The notes beneath the pieces are model-generated. The model was not told the origin of the DNA. It made no database searches and was given only the letters and a program-made list of their open reading frames with translations. From Meiothermus luteus (GTDB lineage Bacteria > Deinococcota > Deinococci > Deinococcales > Thermaceae), in NCBI RefSeq assembly GCF_003574085.1, contig NZ_QWKZ01000016.1:1-37446 (forward strand): a DNA stretch of 37,446 nucleotides, read 5' to 3'. Of the stretch, positions 8,249-16,583 are shown in pieces. Numbering within the stretch: the first letter of the stretch is position 1; each line of letters begins with the position of its first letter. A program made the position numbers and the translations under genes.

Positions 8249-9820
8249 TTCGGCCCGAACCAAAGTGCCCTGGCCTTGCACCGACTCAACGGAAAACCGG
8301 CCGCCGCGGGCTTCCACCCGCTCCCGCATCTGAGTCAGCCCAAAACCACCCATACCCTCCGGGGCACCGTCGGCCCGAAAGCCCCTGCCGTTGTCGCGGA
8401 TTTCCAATACCCCACCCCGCTCCCCCAAAGGGGCCAGGCTGACCTGCACCAAACTGGGCCGCCCGTGCTTAGCCGCGTTGGCCAGCGCCTCCTGTAGAAC
8501 CCTAAAGAGGACCAGCTCGGAAGCCTGAGAAAGCCCGATTCTCTCCGGCAAGGACAGGCGAAGCCTAAAACCCGCCTGCTCAGCGAATGCCTGTGCATAG
8601 CGCCGCACCGACTCCAAAAAACCATAGCGCTCGAGGTCAATCGGCCTCAAGGCGAAGATGCTGCGGCGCACCTCCCGAATCTGGGCCCGCAGGGTATCCT
8701 TGACCTGCTGTAGCTCCTCTATGGCCCGCTTTGGGTCGGTGGGCCATAGGCGCTCGACCAAATCCAGCTTCAAGGCCATAAAAGCTAGAGCCTGGGCTAC
8801 TCCATCGTGGATTTCGCGGGCAATGCGGTTGCGCTCCTCGGTCAGGGCCAGCTCCTCAGCCCGCAGGTAGGCCTGGGCGTTGCGAACGGCAAGGGTAACC
8901 TGAGCGGCCAGGAAGCGTAGAAAAGGCAGCCGCTGGCGCAGGTTCTCGGCTTCTCCCCGCAACAGCAACAGCCCCACCACATCCTTCTCTCTAAGGGGGA
9001 CAGCGAGCAGATCGTCCTCTACGAACACCGGGGCCTCGAGGGCCTCCTTCCAAAGGCCCTGGGGCGGAAAGGCCCGGAGGGGCAGCTCGAGGTGGCGCAT
9101 TACCTGAGGCTGAAGGAAGTTTTCCTCATCCAAAAGCAAAACGCCCCCACCGCTGGCCTTGGCCCACTCTAGGATGCGGTCCAAAAGCCTTTCCAGAAGC
9201 CTTTCCAGGTTGGCCTCGGCGCGCAGGGCCTGGTCCACCTCATAAAGGGTCAGCAGGTCGCGGCTACGCGAGCGTACCGCCTCCAGCGCTCCGGCCACCT
9301 CGGCCGCCAACACTTCCAAGAAGCTCTGCTCGTCTTTGGAAAGGGGAGATTCCACGGCCACCTCGAGCCTCCCCTCCAGCCCCGGCAGGGCCACCTCGTA
9401 CACCCTCCCCGGGGTGAACCCCGCCGAGGCAGCCCGCACCCCCTCCAGCGTAAGCGCCGCCTCCCGGCGCAGGGCTTGGGCCACCTCCTGCACCACCGCG
9501 GCCAGGGCCTGCTCCAGGTTGTCCGCCACCGAGGCCCGCCTCAGGATGTTGCCCACCGCCATAAGCCGGCGGTTAGCCTCCTCCAAAGCCCGCTGTACCT
9601 CCTCCCGCTCCTGCACCTGTTGGGCAATCCACTCCAGGGTCATCCAGGTCACCAAAGGCCCCACCAACCCGTAGAAACCCAGGCGCAGCCAGAAGGCCAC
9701 CGGAAGCCCCTCGTAGGGCTGCAGGGAGACCTCGAACAGCACGACCACCAAAACGATGGCGACGGGCAAGAAGAGCCTATAGAGCCGAATGAGCCGGTAC
9801 AGGCTGGGCACGGCCTCCAT
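8237..9820 (-). CDS. NarL/DesK-type sensor histidine kinase with GAF domains (orphan)
   Basis: Membrane-anchored sensor kinase, 527 residues. Two hydrophobic segments (about 16-32 and 40-64) are followed by a short coiled coil (66-90), two GAF-like regions (about 95-185 and 200-315), the HisKA_3 dimerisation domain with phospho-acceptor His338 in 'ERNRIAREIHDGVAQ', and a HATPase_c domain (430-527) with N box 'LVLFRVLQEALANAAKHG' and G boxes 'DNGRGF' and 'GGFGLTQMRERV'. This architecture pairs with LuxR/NarL-type response regulators, but none is present in the window. Start ATG 9820 lies 6 nt behind a TAAGCT box, within the short gap after the trmJ-like gene, so it may be transcribed both separately and by read-through. 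The ligand is unknown. Confidence 0.92.
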   Translation of the reverse strand: MEAVPSLYRLIRLYRLFLPVAIVLVVVLFEVSLQPYEGLPVAFWLRLGFYGLVGPLVTWMTLEWIAQQVQEREEVQRALEEANRRLMAVGNILRRASVADNLEQALAAVVQEVAQALRREAALTLEGVRAASAGFTPGRVYEVALPGLEGRLEVAVESPLSKDEQSFLEVLAAEVAGALEAVRSRSRDLLTLYEVDQALRAEANLERLLERLLDRILEWAKASGGGVLLLDEENFLQPQVMRHLELPLRAFPPQGLWKEALEAPVFVEDDLLAVPLREKDVVGLLLLRGEAENLRQRLPFLRFLAAQVTLAVRNAQAYLRAEELALTEERNRIAREIHDGVAQALAFMALKLDLVERLWPTDPKRAIEELQQVKDTLRAQIREVRRSIFALRPIDLERYGFLESVRRYAQAFAEQAGFRLRLSLPERIGLSQASELVLFRVLQEALANAAKHGRPSLVQVSLAPLGERGGVLEIRDNGRGFRADGAPEGMGGFGLTQMRERVEARGGRFSVESVQGQGTLVRAELPF

Positions 9821-9826
9821 GGCTCG

Positions 9827-9832
9827 AGCTTA
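9827..9832 (-). promoter_or_regulatory. -10 box of the histidine kinase gene (leaderless type)
   Basis: TAAGCT on the minus strand, 6 nt before the ATG at 9820 and just past the stop codon of the upstream methyltransferase gene. Confidence 0.4.
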
Positions 9833-9834
9833 CT

Positions 9835-10608
9835 TCAGGGCTCGAGGTCGGACTTGCGCGGAGCGTGGGCGGCGTACCAACGGCTTTGGTGCAAGAAGCC
9901 CCGCAGAAACTGCACCTCTCCTGGGGTCAGGGCGGCTTTGTGCAGCAGACGGCGGAAGCGGCGCATGGTGTAGGGAAGCCGCCTTTCGTCGGTAAAACCA
10001 ATGCGCAACACGTACTCCTGAAGGTCGGCGAAAAGGCGCTCCAAGGCCTCTCGCTCGGCTAGCGGGGCCACCTCGGGCTCAGGAGGACGCTGGGCCACCC
10101 CAAAAATTTCGTAACAGAGGATCAGCACCGCCTGGGCTAAGTTCAGGCTGGGCTGCTTGGGCGCGGTGGGGATGCGCACAATGATTTGGGAGAGGTCTAT
10201 TTCCTCCTTGGTTAGACCAAAGGTCTCTCGGCCAAAAACCAGCGCCACCCGCCCTTGCGGGGCCACCCGGGCCACCTCCTCCGCCATGGCCCGTGGCCCC
10301 AGCAGCGGGCCGGTGTAAATCTCCCTCTCCCGCACCGTGGTGCCCACCACCAGCCGGGCCGGGGCCACCGCCTCCGGGAGGGTCTCCACTATCTCGAGGT
10401 GGTCCAAAATCTCGCCCGCCCGCACCGCCAAGCGGTAGGCCATGGAGCGCTCAGGACCCAGGGCCAGGTCCTCGCGCACCCTGGGTTCCGGGGCCACCAG
10501 CCACAGGTCCGAGAAGCCAAAGTTCTGCATAGCCCGCGCAGTAGCCCCCACGTTCATGGGTTCCTGGCTGCCCACCAGCACCACGCGGACGTTCGTCAGC
10601 CAGTCCAT
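9835..10608 (-). CDS. trmJ: TrmJ-family tRNA/rRNA 2'-O-methyltransferase (SpoU class)
   Basis: Predicted S-adenosylmethionine-dependent ribose methyltransferase of the SPOUT superfamily, acting on tRNA (position 32 in characterised TrmJ). Start: ATG 10608, giving 257 residues that begin 'MDWLTNVRVVLVGSQEPMNVGATARAM'. A longer frame back to 10710 is not conserved-looking and would cross the promoter; a TAGGCT box lies 7 nt before ATG 10608. Family motifs are present: motif 1 'NVGATARAMQNFG', motif 2 'GRVALVFGRETFGLTKEEI', and motif 3 'PSLNLAQAVLILCYE' that forms part of the trefoil-knot cofactor site. A basic/helical C-terminal extension of about 80 residues follows, as in TrmJ. It is divergent from the glcDEF operon. 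Confidence 0.88.
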   Translation of the reverse strand: MDWLTNVRVVLVGSQEPMNVGATARAMQNFGFSDLWLVAPEPRVREDLALGPERSMAYRLAVRAGEILDHLEIVETLPEAVAPARLVVGTTVREREIYTGPLLGPRAMAEEVARVAPQGRVALVFGRETFGLTKEEIDLSQIIVRIPTAPKQPSLNLAQAVLILCYEIFGVAQRPPEPEVAPLAEREALERLFADLQEYVLRIGFTDERRLPYTMRRFRRLLHKAALTPGEVQFLRGFLHQSRWYAAHAPRKSDLEP

Positions 10609-10615
10609 CGGCTCT

Positions 10616-10644
10616 AGCCTAATGGTTGCTTCCAGATGCGTCGA
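10616..10644 (-). promoter_or_regulatory. Promoter of the trmJ-like gene (leaderless type)
   Basis: On the minus strand a TCGACG -35-like hexamer (10639-10644) is followed after 17 bp by TAGGCT (10616-10621), which lies 7 nt before the ATG at 10608. Confidence 0.45.
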
Positions 10645-10703
10645 GCCGTTTCCCGGCCAAAAGGAACCCATAAGCGGCCCCAAAAAAACACCGCGGGGTT
10701 GTA

Positions 10704-10732
10704 TTGACAAAAAAATCGGCCCGGGCTAGCTT
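10704..10732 (+). promoter_or_regulatory. Sigma-70-type promoter of the glcDEF operon
   Basis: Perfect TTGACA at 10704-10709, a 17-bp spacer and TAGCTT at 10727-10732. The predicted transcript has a short leader containing AGGAGG at 10744-10749, 4 nt before the glcD ATG. Confidence 0.8.
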
Positions 10733-10753
10733 CAAAGCACAGCAGGAGGCTAC

Positions 10754-12190
10754 ATGACCCCCGCTTTACGTGAACTCGAGGCCCTCTTCCCCCGGGGCCT
10801 GCTGCGCCAGCCAGGTGAGCTCGTCGCGTACGAGTCCGACGCCCTCACCGCCTTCCGAGCCCGTCCGCTGGCAGTGGTCTTGCCCGAAAGCCACGAAGAG
10901 GTGGCGGCGGCAGTGCGTTGGTGCCAAAAGCACCGGATACCCTACGTGGCCCGGGGCTCTGGCACCAGCCTATCTGGAGGTTCGTTGCCGGTTGAGGGGG
11001 GGCTGGTCATCGGCCTCAACCGGATGAACAAGCTCCTGCGGCTTGACCCCAAAGAGCGCATTGCGGTGGTGCAGCCGGGTTTCATCAACCTGCAGGTCTC
11101 CCTGGCCGCGGCCCCCTACAGCCTGTACTATGCCCCCGACCCCTCTTCCCAGCCGGTTTCCACCATCGGGGGAAACCTGGCCTTCAACTCCGGTGGGGCC
11201 CACTGCCTCAAGTACGGAATGACCTCCAACCACGTTCTGGGGGCCAGGGTGGTGCTTCCGGACGGCGAAACGGCCTTGCTGGGCAGCGAAAGCCTAGAGG
11301 GGATAGGGCCGGACTGGTTGGGGCTTTTCGTGGGCAGTGAGGGGCTTTTAGGCATCGCCACCGAGGTGACCCTGCGTCTTCTGCCCAGGCCAGAGGCCTA
11401 CCACACCGTGCTGGCCGCCTACGACACCTTGGAAAAAGCCGGGGAAGCGGTGGCGGCGGTGGTGGCCTCGGGGCTTCTTCCCGGGGCTATGGAAATCATG
11501 GACTCCTTGGCCATCGAAGCCGCCGAAGCAGCGGTGGGGGCCGGGTACCCTCGGGAAGCCCGGGCGCTTTTGATTGTGGAGCTGGAGGGCGAAACCCCGC
11601 AGGTTGAGGCCGAGGCCCGCCACCTAGAGCGGGTAATTCGGGACTCGGGGGCCTACGAGGTGCGGGTAGCCCAAAGCGAGGCCGAGCGGATGAAAATCTG
11701 GAAGGGTCGCAAGGCGGCCTTCTCAGCGGTGGGGCGGCTCTCACCCGACTACATCGTGCAGGACGGGGTGGTGCCGCGCTCCAAGCTGGGTCAGGCCTTG
11801 GCCGAGATTGAGAGGCTTTCCGAGCGCTACGGCCTGCGGGTAGCCAATGTCTTTCATGCCGGCGACGGGAACCTGCACCCCCTCATCCTCTACAACGGCC
11901 GGGTGGCGGGGGAGCTCGAGCGGGCCGAAGAGCTGGCCGGGGAAATCCTCAAACTCTGCGTGGCCCTGGGCGGTTCCATTACCGGCGAGCACGGCGTGGG
12001 TATGGAGAAACGGGCCTACATGCCCGTGATGTTCACCCCGGCCGACCTGGAAGCCATGCGGCGCATCCGCCGGGCCATAGACCCCCTGGAGCTGGCCAAT
12101 CGGGGCAAGATGTTTCCGGGAAGCGAAGCCAAACCCCTTTCGCACGGTCCGCACCCTCTAGAGAAAGCCGGGGTGATCGCACGTGAGTAG
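10754..12190 (+). CDS. glcD: Glycolate oxidase FAD-linked subunit GlcD
   Basis: FAD-containing catalytic subunit that oxidises glycolate (or D-lactate-like 2-hydroxyacids) to glyoxylate, passing electrons through GlcF to the membrane quinone pool. It is 478 residues, the usual length. The PCMH-type FAD-binding domain is in the N-terminal half ('[22 protein letters not shown]', '[21 protein letters not shown]', '[20 protein letters not shown]'). The FAD-oxidase C-terminal domain carries the metal/substrate His motif '[14 protein letters not shown]' and '[17 protein letters not shown]'. Start ATG 10754 has AGGAGG 4 nt upstream. The 3' end overlaps glcE by 8 bp, so translation is coupled. A D-lactate dehydrogenase reading is possible, but glcE and glcF behind it favour glycolate oxidase. 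Confidence 0.94.
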   Translation: MTPALRELEALFPRGLLRQPGELVAYESDALTAFRARPLAVVLPESHEEVAAAVRWCQKHRIPYVARGSGTSLSGGSLPVEGGLVIGLNRMNKLLRLDPKERIAVVQPGFINLQVSLAAAPYSLYYAPDPSSQPVSTIGGNLAFNSGGAHCLKYGMTSNHVLGARVVLPDGETALLGSESLEGIGPDWLGLFVGSEGLLGIATEVTLRLLPRPEAYHTVLAAYDTLEKAGEAVAAVVASGLLPGAMEIMDSLAIEAAEAAVGAGYPREARALLIVELEGETPQVEAEARHLERVIRDSGAYEVRVAQSEAERMKIWKGRKAAFSAVGRLSPDYIVQDGVVPRSKLGQALAEIERLSERYGLRVANVFHAGDGNLHPLILYNGRVAGELERAEELAGEILKLCVALGGSITGEHGVGMEKRAYMPVMFTPADLEAMRRIRRAIDPLELANRGKMFPGSEAKPLSHGPHPLEKAGVIARE

Positions 12191-13262
12191 CCTACGGCCT
12201 ACCCATCCAAAGGAGGTACAGGAGGCGGTACGAAGCCACCCCCGGCTCCTGCCGCGGGGCGGGGGCAGCAAACCCGCCCTGTCCACCCCTAGGGAACGGC
12301 AGGTCGCCCTCGAGCTGATCGGCCTCTCGGGGGTGCTCGAGTACAACCCGGGGGAGTACGTAGTGGTGGCTCGAGCCGGCACCCCCCTGTCCGAGCTAGA
12401 GGCGCTGCTCAAGGCCCACGGGCAGTACCTCCCCTTCGATCCCCCTTTCGCAAGGCAGGGAGCCACCCTGGGGGGCACCGTGGCGGCCGGCCTCTCGGGC
12501 CCCATGCGCAACCGCTACGGCGGGGTGCGGGACTTCATCCTGGGGGTTGAGTTTGTGGACGGCCTGGGCAACCTTGTGCGGGGAGGCGGCAAGGTGGTGA
12601 AGAACGCCGCCGGCTTCGACCTTCCCAAACTGATGGTGGGCAGCCTGGGAAGGCTTGGCGTCCTCACCGAGCTGGCCTTCAAGGTCTTCCCCTACCCAAA
12701 GGCCACCGCCACCCTCGAGGTGGCGTTTCCCAACCTGGGTGAAGCTTTAGAGGCCCTCTACCGCCTGGCGGCCTCACCTATTGAACTCTACGCCCTGGAC
12801 CTGGTCCCCCCAAGCCGCCTGGTCCTGCGCCTAGGGGGCCTTCCCGAGGCCCTGTCGCCCCGGCTGGAACGCCTGGAGAGGTTCTTGAACCAGCAGGGGG
12901 AAAGGCTTCAGGGGGAGGCCGAGGAGGCCTACTGGGAAGGGGTGAACGACCTGGGCCGGCTCGGCGAGGGTTACCTGGTCAAAGTGGCCCTCACCCCCCG
13001 GCGCATCCCCACCTTGGAGGCAAGGCTAGGAGCAGCACCCCGGCGCTACATGAGCGCGGGCCACCTGCTCTACCTGGCCTGGAATGAGCCTCTAGAAGCC
13101 TTGGACGAGGCCCTGCGGGCCGAGGGCCTGCCTGGACTCGTTCTAAGAGGGGTTGTAGCCAACCCTAGGATTGGCCTAAACTTGGAGGGGCCTTTCGGCC
13201 TGAAGGTGACCGCCGCCCTTGACCCCCAGGGGCGCTTTGAGCGTTATGCAGCACCGAATTGA
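12183..13262 (+). CDS. glcE: Glycolate oxidase subunit GlcE (FAD-binding)
   Basis: Second FAD-binding subunit of the GlcDEF complex, 359 residues. It has the same PCMH fold as GlcD but lacks its long catalytic C-terminal domain, as is typical of GlcE. Visible motifs: '[13 protein letters not shown]' near the N-terminus, '[19 protein letters not shown]', and '[27 protein letters not shown]' followed by '[17 protein letters not shown]', the FAD-contacting core. It starts with GTG 12183 inside the end of glcD (8-bp overlap), and its own end overlaps glcF by 17 bp, so the three subunits are translationally coupled. There is no independent promoter. Confidence 0.92.
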   Translation: MSSLRPTHPKEVQEAVRSHPRLLPRGGGSKPALSTPRERQVALELIGLSGVLEYNPGEYVVVARAGTPLSELEALLKAHGQYLPFDPPFARQGATLGGTVAAGLSGPMRNRYGGVRDFILGVEFVDGLGNLVRGGGKVVKNAAGFDLPKLMVGSLGRLGVLTELAFKVFPYPKATATLEVAFPNLGEALEALYRLAASPIELYALDLVPPSRLVLRLGGLPEALSPRLERLERFLNQQGERLQGEAEEAYWEGVNDLGRLGEGYLVKVALTPRRIPTLEARLGAAPRRYMSAGHLLYLAWNEPLEALDEALRAEGLPGLVLRGVVANPRIGLNLEGPFGLKVTAALDPQGRFERYAAPN

Positions 13263-14535
13263 CCCGGAAAAAATAGGCCCCCAGGGCGAGGTTATGGCGC
13301 ACGCCATTGAGGCCTGCGTGCACTGCGGCTTCTGCTTGCCGGCCTGCCCCACCTACCAGGTGCTAGGGGAAGAGATGGACTCCCCCCGGGGCCGCATCTT
13401 CCTGATGAAGGAGGTGCTGGAGGGGAACCTGAGCCTGGAAGAGGCCCAACCCTACATTGACAAGTGCTTGGGCTGTTTGGGCTGCGTAACCGCCTGCCCC
13501 AGCGGGGTGCCCTACGGCGAGCTCATCACCAGCTTCCGGGCCTATAGCGAACCCAAGCGCTGGCGTTCCCCGTTCCAAAAGGTTTTCCGGCTGGGGCTAC
13601 AAGAAACCCTTCCCTATCCGGCCCGCTTTCGCGCCGCGGCCGTCTTAGGCCGGTTGGCCAGACCCCTCAAGCCCTTGCTGCCCCCCGCGTTGCGGGCCCC
13701 CCTCGAGCTTCTACCCGAAGCCCTTCCCCCCACCAAACCCCTACCAGCGCTGACGCCTGCGGAAGGCCCGCGCCGGTCGCGGGTGGCTCTTCTGGCCGGC
13801 TGCGCCCAGCAGGTCCTGCAACCAGGGTTCAACTGGGCCACGCTGCGGGTGCTGGCCCGCAACGGGGTAGAGGTGGTGGTCCCCCAAAACCAGGTGTGCT
13901 GCGGGGCCCTGGCCCTCCACACCGGCGAGCGGGCCCGGGCTTTACACCTGGCCCGGAAAAACCTGGAGGCCTTCGCGGGTGATTACGACACGATCCTCAC
14001 CAACGCCGCGGGGTGTGGATCAGGGCTCAAGGAATACCCCCTCCTCTTCCGAGGGGAGCCCGAACAGGACCAGGCCCAGCGTCTGGCCGAGAAGGTCAAG
14101 GACATCTCGGTCTTTCTGGTGGAGCTGGGCCTAAAGGAGGTTCCCCCGCTGCCCCACCCCCTGAGGGTGGCCTACCACGACGCCTGCCACCTGGCCCATG
14201 CCCAGGGGGTGCGAAACGAGCCCCGCCAGCTCCTGCGGAGCATTCCGGGGGTGGAGCTGGTGGAGATTCCTGAAGGGGAGCTTTGCTGCGGCTCGGCGGG
14301 CACATACAACCTCGAGCAGCCCCACATCGCCGCCGCTTTAGGGGAACGCAAGGCCCGCAACATTCTGGCTACCGGGGCCCAAGCCGTGGTGACCGGGAAC
14401 ATCGGCTGTTTTGCCCAGATTGAGGCCCACCTAAAAAAGCTAGGCCGACCCATACCGGTACTCCACACCATAGAGCTTCTAGATAGGGCCTATACCGGAC
14501 AGGCCCCGGTGCCCGCCGCTCCGGCGGACCCGTAG
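13246..14535 (+). CDS. glcF: Glycolate oxidase iron-sulfur subunit GlcF
   Basis: Electron-transfer subunit of glycolate oxidase, 429 residues. Start chosen: ATG 13246 ('[14 protein letters not shown]'); an in-frame upstream start at 13219 lies within glcE and adds residues not typical of the family. Two 4Fe-4S clusters are ligated by Cys24, 27, 30 and 34 ('[12 protein letters not shown]') and Cys74, 77, 80 and 84 ('[12 protein letters not shown]'). Two CCG domains follow in the C-terminal half, with '[14 protein letters not shown]' and '[12 protein letters not shown]'. All eight cluster cysteines and both CCG motifs are intact. A TAGAAT box at 14533-14538, formed at its stop codon, appears to serve the next gene. 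Confidence 0.94.
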   Translation: MQHRIDPEKIGPQGEVMAHAIEACVHCGFCLPACPTYQVLGEEMDSPRGRIFLMKEVLEGNLSLEEAQPYIDKCLGCLGCVTACPSGVPYGELITSFRAYSEPKRWRSPFQKVFRLGLQETLPYPARFRAAAVLGRLARPLKPLLPPALRAPLELLPEALPPTKPLPALTPAEGPRRSRVALLAGCAQQVLQPGFNWATLRVLARNGVEVVVPQNQVCCGALALHTGERARALHLARKNLEAFAGDYDTILTNAAGCGSGLKEYPLLFRGEPEQDQAQRLAEKVKDISVFLVELGLKEVPPLPHPLRVAYHDACHLAHAQGVRNEPRQLLRSIPGVELVEIPEGELCCGSAGTYNLEQPHIAAALGERKARNILATGAQAVVTGNIGCFAQIEAHLKKLGRPIPVLHTIELLDRAYTGQAPVPAAPADP

Positions 14536-14538
14536 AAT
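14533..14538 (+). promoter_or_regulatory. -10 box of the glycerate kinase gene (leaderless type)
   Basis: TAGAAT overlapping the glcF stop codon, 7 nt before the GTG start at 14546. It would allow glycerate kinase to be made from a leaderless message independently of glcDEF. Confidence 0.4.
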
Positions 14539-14545
14539 ACCCCTC

Positions 14546-15811
14546 GTGCGCGAACAGCTCATCGCCAGCCTTCACCGGGCCCTGGACGCCACCCACCCGA
14601 CCCGCCTTACCGCGAGGCATCTTCCCGAGCAACCCCCAAGCTTCATCGTCTCGGTAGGGAAGGCCGCCTTGACCATGCTGGAGGCCGCCTTAGAGCGGTT
14701 CCCCCACACCCCTTACATCGCCGTCCCCAAGGCCGAGGGCAGGCCCAAGGGGGCCCACCCCGGCGGGGTGGTGCTTCCCGCCGGCCACCCGGTTCCCGAC
14801 GGACGGAGCCTGGAGGCCGCCCAAAGGGTCTTGGAGGCGGTGGGGCGGCTTGGGCCAGAGGAGCTCCTTCTGGTGCTGGTCTCCGGGGGTGGGAGTGCCC
14901 TGCTATGCGCCCCCTGGGGCGTAGACCTGGCCACCAAGCAGGCCCTCACCCAGGCCCTTCTGCGCTGTGGAGCCGACATACAGGAAATCAACGCGGTGCG
15001 CAAGCACCTCTCGAGGATCAAGGGCGGCCGGCTGGCTGCGGCCACCCAGGCCCGCGTGCTGGCCCTTTACCTCTCGGACGTGCCCGGCGACGACCTCTCC
15101 ACCATAGCCTCAGGGCCTACCGTACCGGATCGGAGCACCTTTGCCGAGGCCCTGGCCGTGCTGGACAGGTATGGGCTGGAGTTTCCCCAGGTGCGGGCCC
15201 ACCTGAGGCGAGGGCTGGCCGGCGAGATACCCGAGTCCCCCAAGCCGGGTGACCCCCTTTTCCAGCGGGTGGAGAACCGCTTGGTTGGGGGGAACATGGC
15301 CCTACTGGAAGCCGCCCGCACCTACTGGCAGGGCCTAGGCTTGCCCGCGGTTATCCTTTCCGACCGCTTCCAAGGCGAGGCCCAGGCCCTAGCCCGCTTC
15401 CACGCCGCCTTGGTGGAGAGCATCCGGGCTCACCATCAGCCCTTCGCCCCTCCGGTGGTGCTCCTCTCCGGTGGAGAGGCCAGCGTAAGGGTGCGGGGCG
15501 CGGGCCGCGGAGGGCGCAACCAGGAGTTCTTGGGCTGGCTGGGCTACTACCTGGGCGAAAGGGGAGTGTGGGCCCTGGCGGCTGACTCAGACGGCATAGA
15601 CGGCAACACCGAGGTCGCCGGCGCCCTTCTAGCCCCCGACACCTGGGCGCGATCCCAGCGCCTCGGCCTGGACCTCAAGGCCCACCTCGAGCAGAACGAC
15701 ACCCACGCCTTCTTCAGGGCCCTAGGGGACCTCCTGATAACCGGGGAGACCCAAAGCAACCTCAACGACTTCCGGGCCCTGGTGGTGGGGCAAGGGCTTG
15801 ACATTTTTTAG
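14546..15811 (+). CDS. Glycerate 2-kinase (MOFRL family; often annotated hydroxypyruvate reductase)
   Basis: ATP-dependent kinase converting D-glycerate to 2-phosphoglycerate, feeding glycolysis; 421 residues, normal length. Visible: 'SFIVSVGKAALTML' in the N-terminal Rossmann-like DUF4147 domain, 'LLLVLVSGGGSALLCAP', 'NAVRKHLSRIKGGRLA', 'LYLSDVPGDDLSTIASGPT', and the C-terminal MOFRL domain with 'VLLSGGEASVRVRGAGRGGRNQEF' and 'ADSDGIDGNTEVAGAL'. These motifs define class-II glycerate kinases, including Thermotoga and Thermus-type enzymes. The gene starts with GTG 14546, 10 bp after glcF. Context: with GlcDEF it gives glycolate to glyoxylate and later glycerate to 2-phosphoglycerate, the intermediate steps being elsewhere. 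Confidence 0.92.
   Translation: MREQLIASLHRALDATHPTRLTARHLPEQPPSFIVSVGKAALTMLEAALERFPHTPYIAVPKAEGRPKGAHPGGVVLPAGHPVPDGRSLEAAQRVLEAVGRLGPEELLLVLVSGGGSALLCAPWGVDLATKQALTQALLRCGADIQEINAVRKHLSRIKGGRLAAATQARVLALYLSDVPGDDLSTIASGPTVPDRSTFAEALAVLDRYGLEFPQVRAHLRRGLAGEIPESPKPGDPLFQRVENRLVGGNMALLEAARTYWQGLGLPAVILSDRFQGEAQALARFHAALVESIRAHHQPFAPPVVLLSGGEASVRVRGAGRGGRNQEFLGWLGYYLGERGVWALAADSDGIDGNTEVAGALLAPDTWARSQRLGLDLKAHLEQNDTHAFFRALGDLLITGETQSNLNDFRALVVGQGLDIF
15798..15803 (+). promoter_or_regulatory. -35-like TTGACA before the metal-uptake operon
   Basis: Perfect TTGACA within the 3' end of the glycerate kinase gene. Its matching -10 at 17-bp spacing is poor (AAAAAT, 15821-15826). An alternative -10, TAGGTT (15836-15841), would give a transcript carrying the Shine-Dalgarno at 15856-15861. 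Confidence 0.35.
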
Positions 15812-15827
15812 CCTTACCTAAAAAATG
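15802..15827 (+). promoter_or_regulatory. Inverted repeat, probable DtxR/MntR-type operator
   Basis: Perfect 10-bp arms CATTTTTTAG (15802-15811) and CTAAAAAATG (15818-15827) around CCTTAC. A second partly overlapping pair, ACCTAA (15816-15821) and TTAGGT (15835-15840), has the half-site look of DtxR-family boxes. It sits between the -35-like TTGACA and the regulator gene, fitting metal-dependent autorepression. The assignment to the regulator is by position and half-site resemblance. Confidence 0.55.
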
Positions 15828-16583
15828 GGTGGTGTTAGGTTTTGCTTACCCAAAAAGGAGGCCTATGCCCGACCCCAACCCCACCGCCCCCCCCTCTCCG
15901 AGGCGCAAGAGGACTACCTCAAGCAGGTCCTGCTGCTGGGCGGCAGCCGGGTGGGCACCTACCGCCTCGAGGACACCCAACCGGTCTCCACGCAGGCCCT
16001 GGCTCAAAAAATGCAGGTCAAACCGGCCTCGGTAACCGGGATGCTCAAAAAGCTCTCGGAAATGGGGCTGGTGGCGTACGAGGCCTACCGCGGGGTACGG
16101 CTCACCGAGGCCGGCTACCGGGTGGCCCTGGAGGTTCTCCGGCACCATCGGCTTCTGGAAACCTACCTGCACCAAGCCTTGGGTTACGGCTGGGAGGAGG
16201 TGCACGCCGAGGCGGAACGGCTCGAGCACCACATCTCCGAGGCCCTCGAGGCCCGCATCGCCGAGTGGCTCGGCCATCCCTCCTACGACCCCCACGGCGA
16301 CGCCATCCCCAGCGCCGACCTCGAGCTGCCCGAGGCCCTGCCCAGCCAAAGGCTGAGCGCCCTAGCCCACGGTAGCCGGGGCATCGTGGCGCGGGTGGCC
16401 ACCCAGGACCAGGACGCCCTCAACCTCTTCGCCCACCTGGGCCTCCGCCCCGGCGCGGAGGTTGAGCTTCTGGAGCACAGCCGGGAGGGCAGCCGGGTGC
16501 GGGTGGGCAAGGAGCGGTACCTTCTCCCCCAAAGCCTGGCCCAGGCGCTTTGGGTCTACCTCGAGGTGAAGCGCCATGCCTAG
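15825..16583 (+). CDS. DtxR/MntR-family metal-dependent repressor (start region disrupted by a C8 tract)
   Basis: Metal-sensing transcription regulator, probably repressing its own operon and the adjoining importer when Mn/Fe is ample. Three parts are visible: N-terminal winged helix ('SEAQEDYLKQVLLLGG' then 'TQALAQKMQVKPASVTGMLKKLSEMGLVAYEAYRGVRLTEAG'), dimerisation/metal domain ('RHHRLLETYLHQALG', 'EAERLEHHISEALEARI'), and a C-terminal FeoA/SH3-like domain. His/Glu ligands of the MntR type are present; the position of B. subtilis MntR Glu11 is Lys. Start problem: the only in-frame ATG (15825) lies inside the operator, whereas ATG 15865 has AGGAGG 3 nt upstream but is one base out of frame; adding one C to the run at 15887-15894 joins it seamlessly to 'LSEAQEDYLKQ'. 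The end overlaps troA by 8 bp. Confidence 0.88.
   Translation: MGGVRFCLPKKEAYARPQPHRPPLSEAQEDYLKQVLLLGGSRVGTYRLEDTQPVSTQALAQKMQVKPASVTGMLKKLSEMGLVAYEAYRGVRLTEAGYRVALEVLRHHRLLETYLHQALGYGWEEVHAEAERLEHHISEALEARIAEWLGHPSYDPHGDAIPSADLELPEALPSQRLSALAHGSRGIVARVATQDQDALNLFAHLGLRPGAEVELLEHSREGSRVRVGKERYLLPQSLAQALWVYLEVKRHA
15856..15867 (+). promoter_or_regulatory. Shine-Dalgarno and probable true ATG of the DtxR-family gene (out of frame here)
   Basis: AGGAGG at 15856-15861 followed after 3 nt by ATG 15865-15867. Read as given, this frame runs through the C8 tract and stops around 16035; with one more C it enters the repressor frame. Confidence 0.5.

Noticed and set aside
15802-15827. Inverted repeat considered as a terminator of the glycerate kinase gene
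   Set aside because: The stem is A/T-rich and weak with no GC stem before a T-run; it lies in the promoter zone of the next gene, so an operator reading is preferred.
15842-16375. A 177-codon frame within the DtxR-family gene
   Set aside because: Out-of-frame shadow of the regulator with low-complexity Arg/Gly composition.
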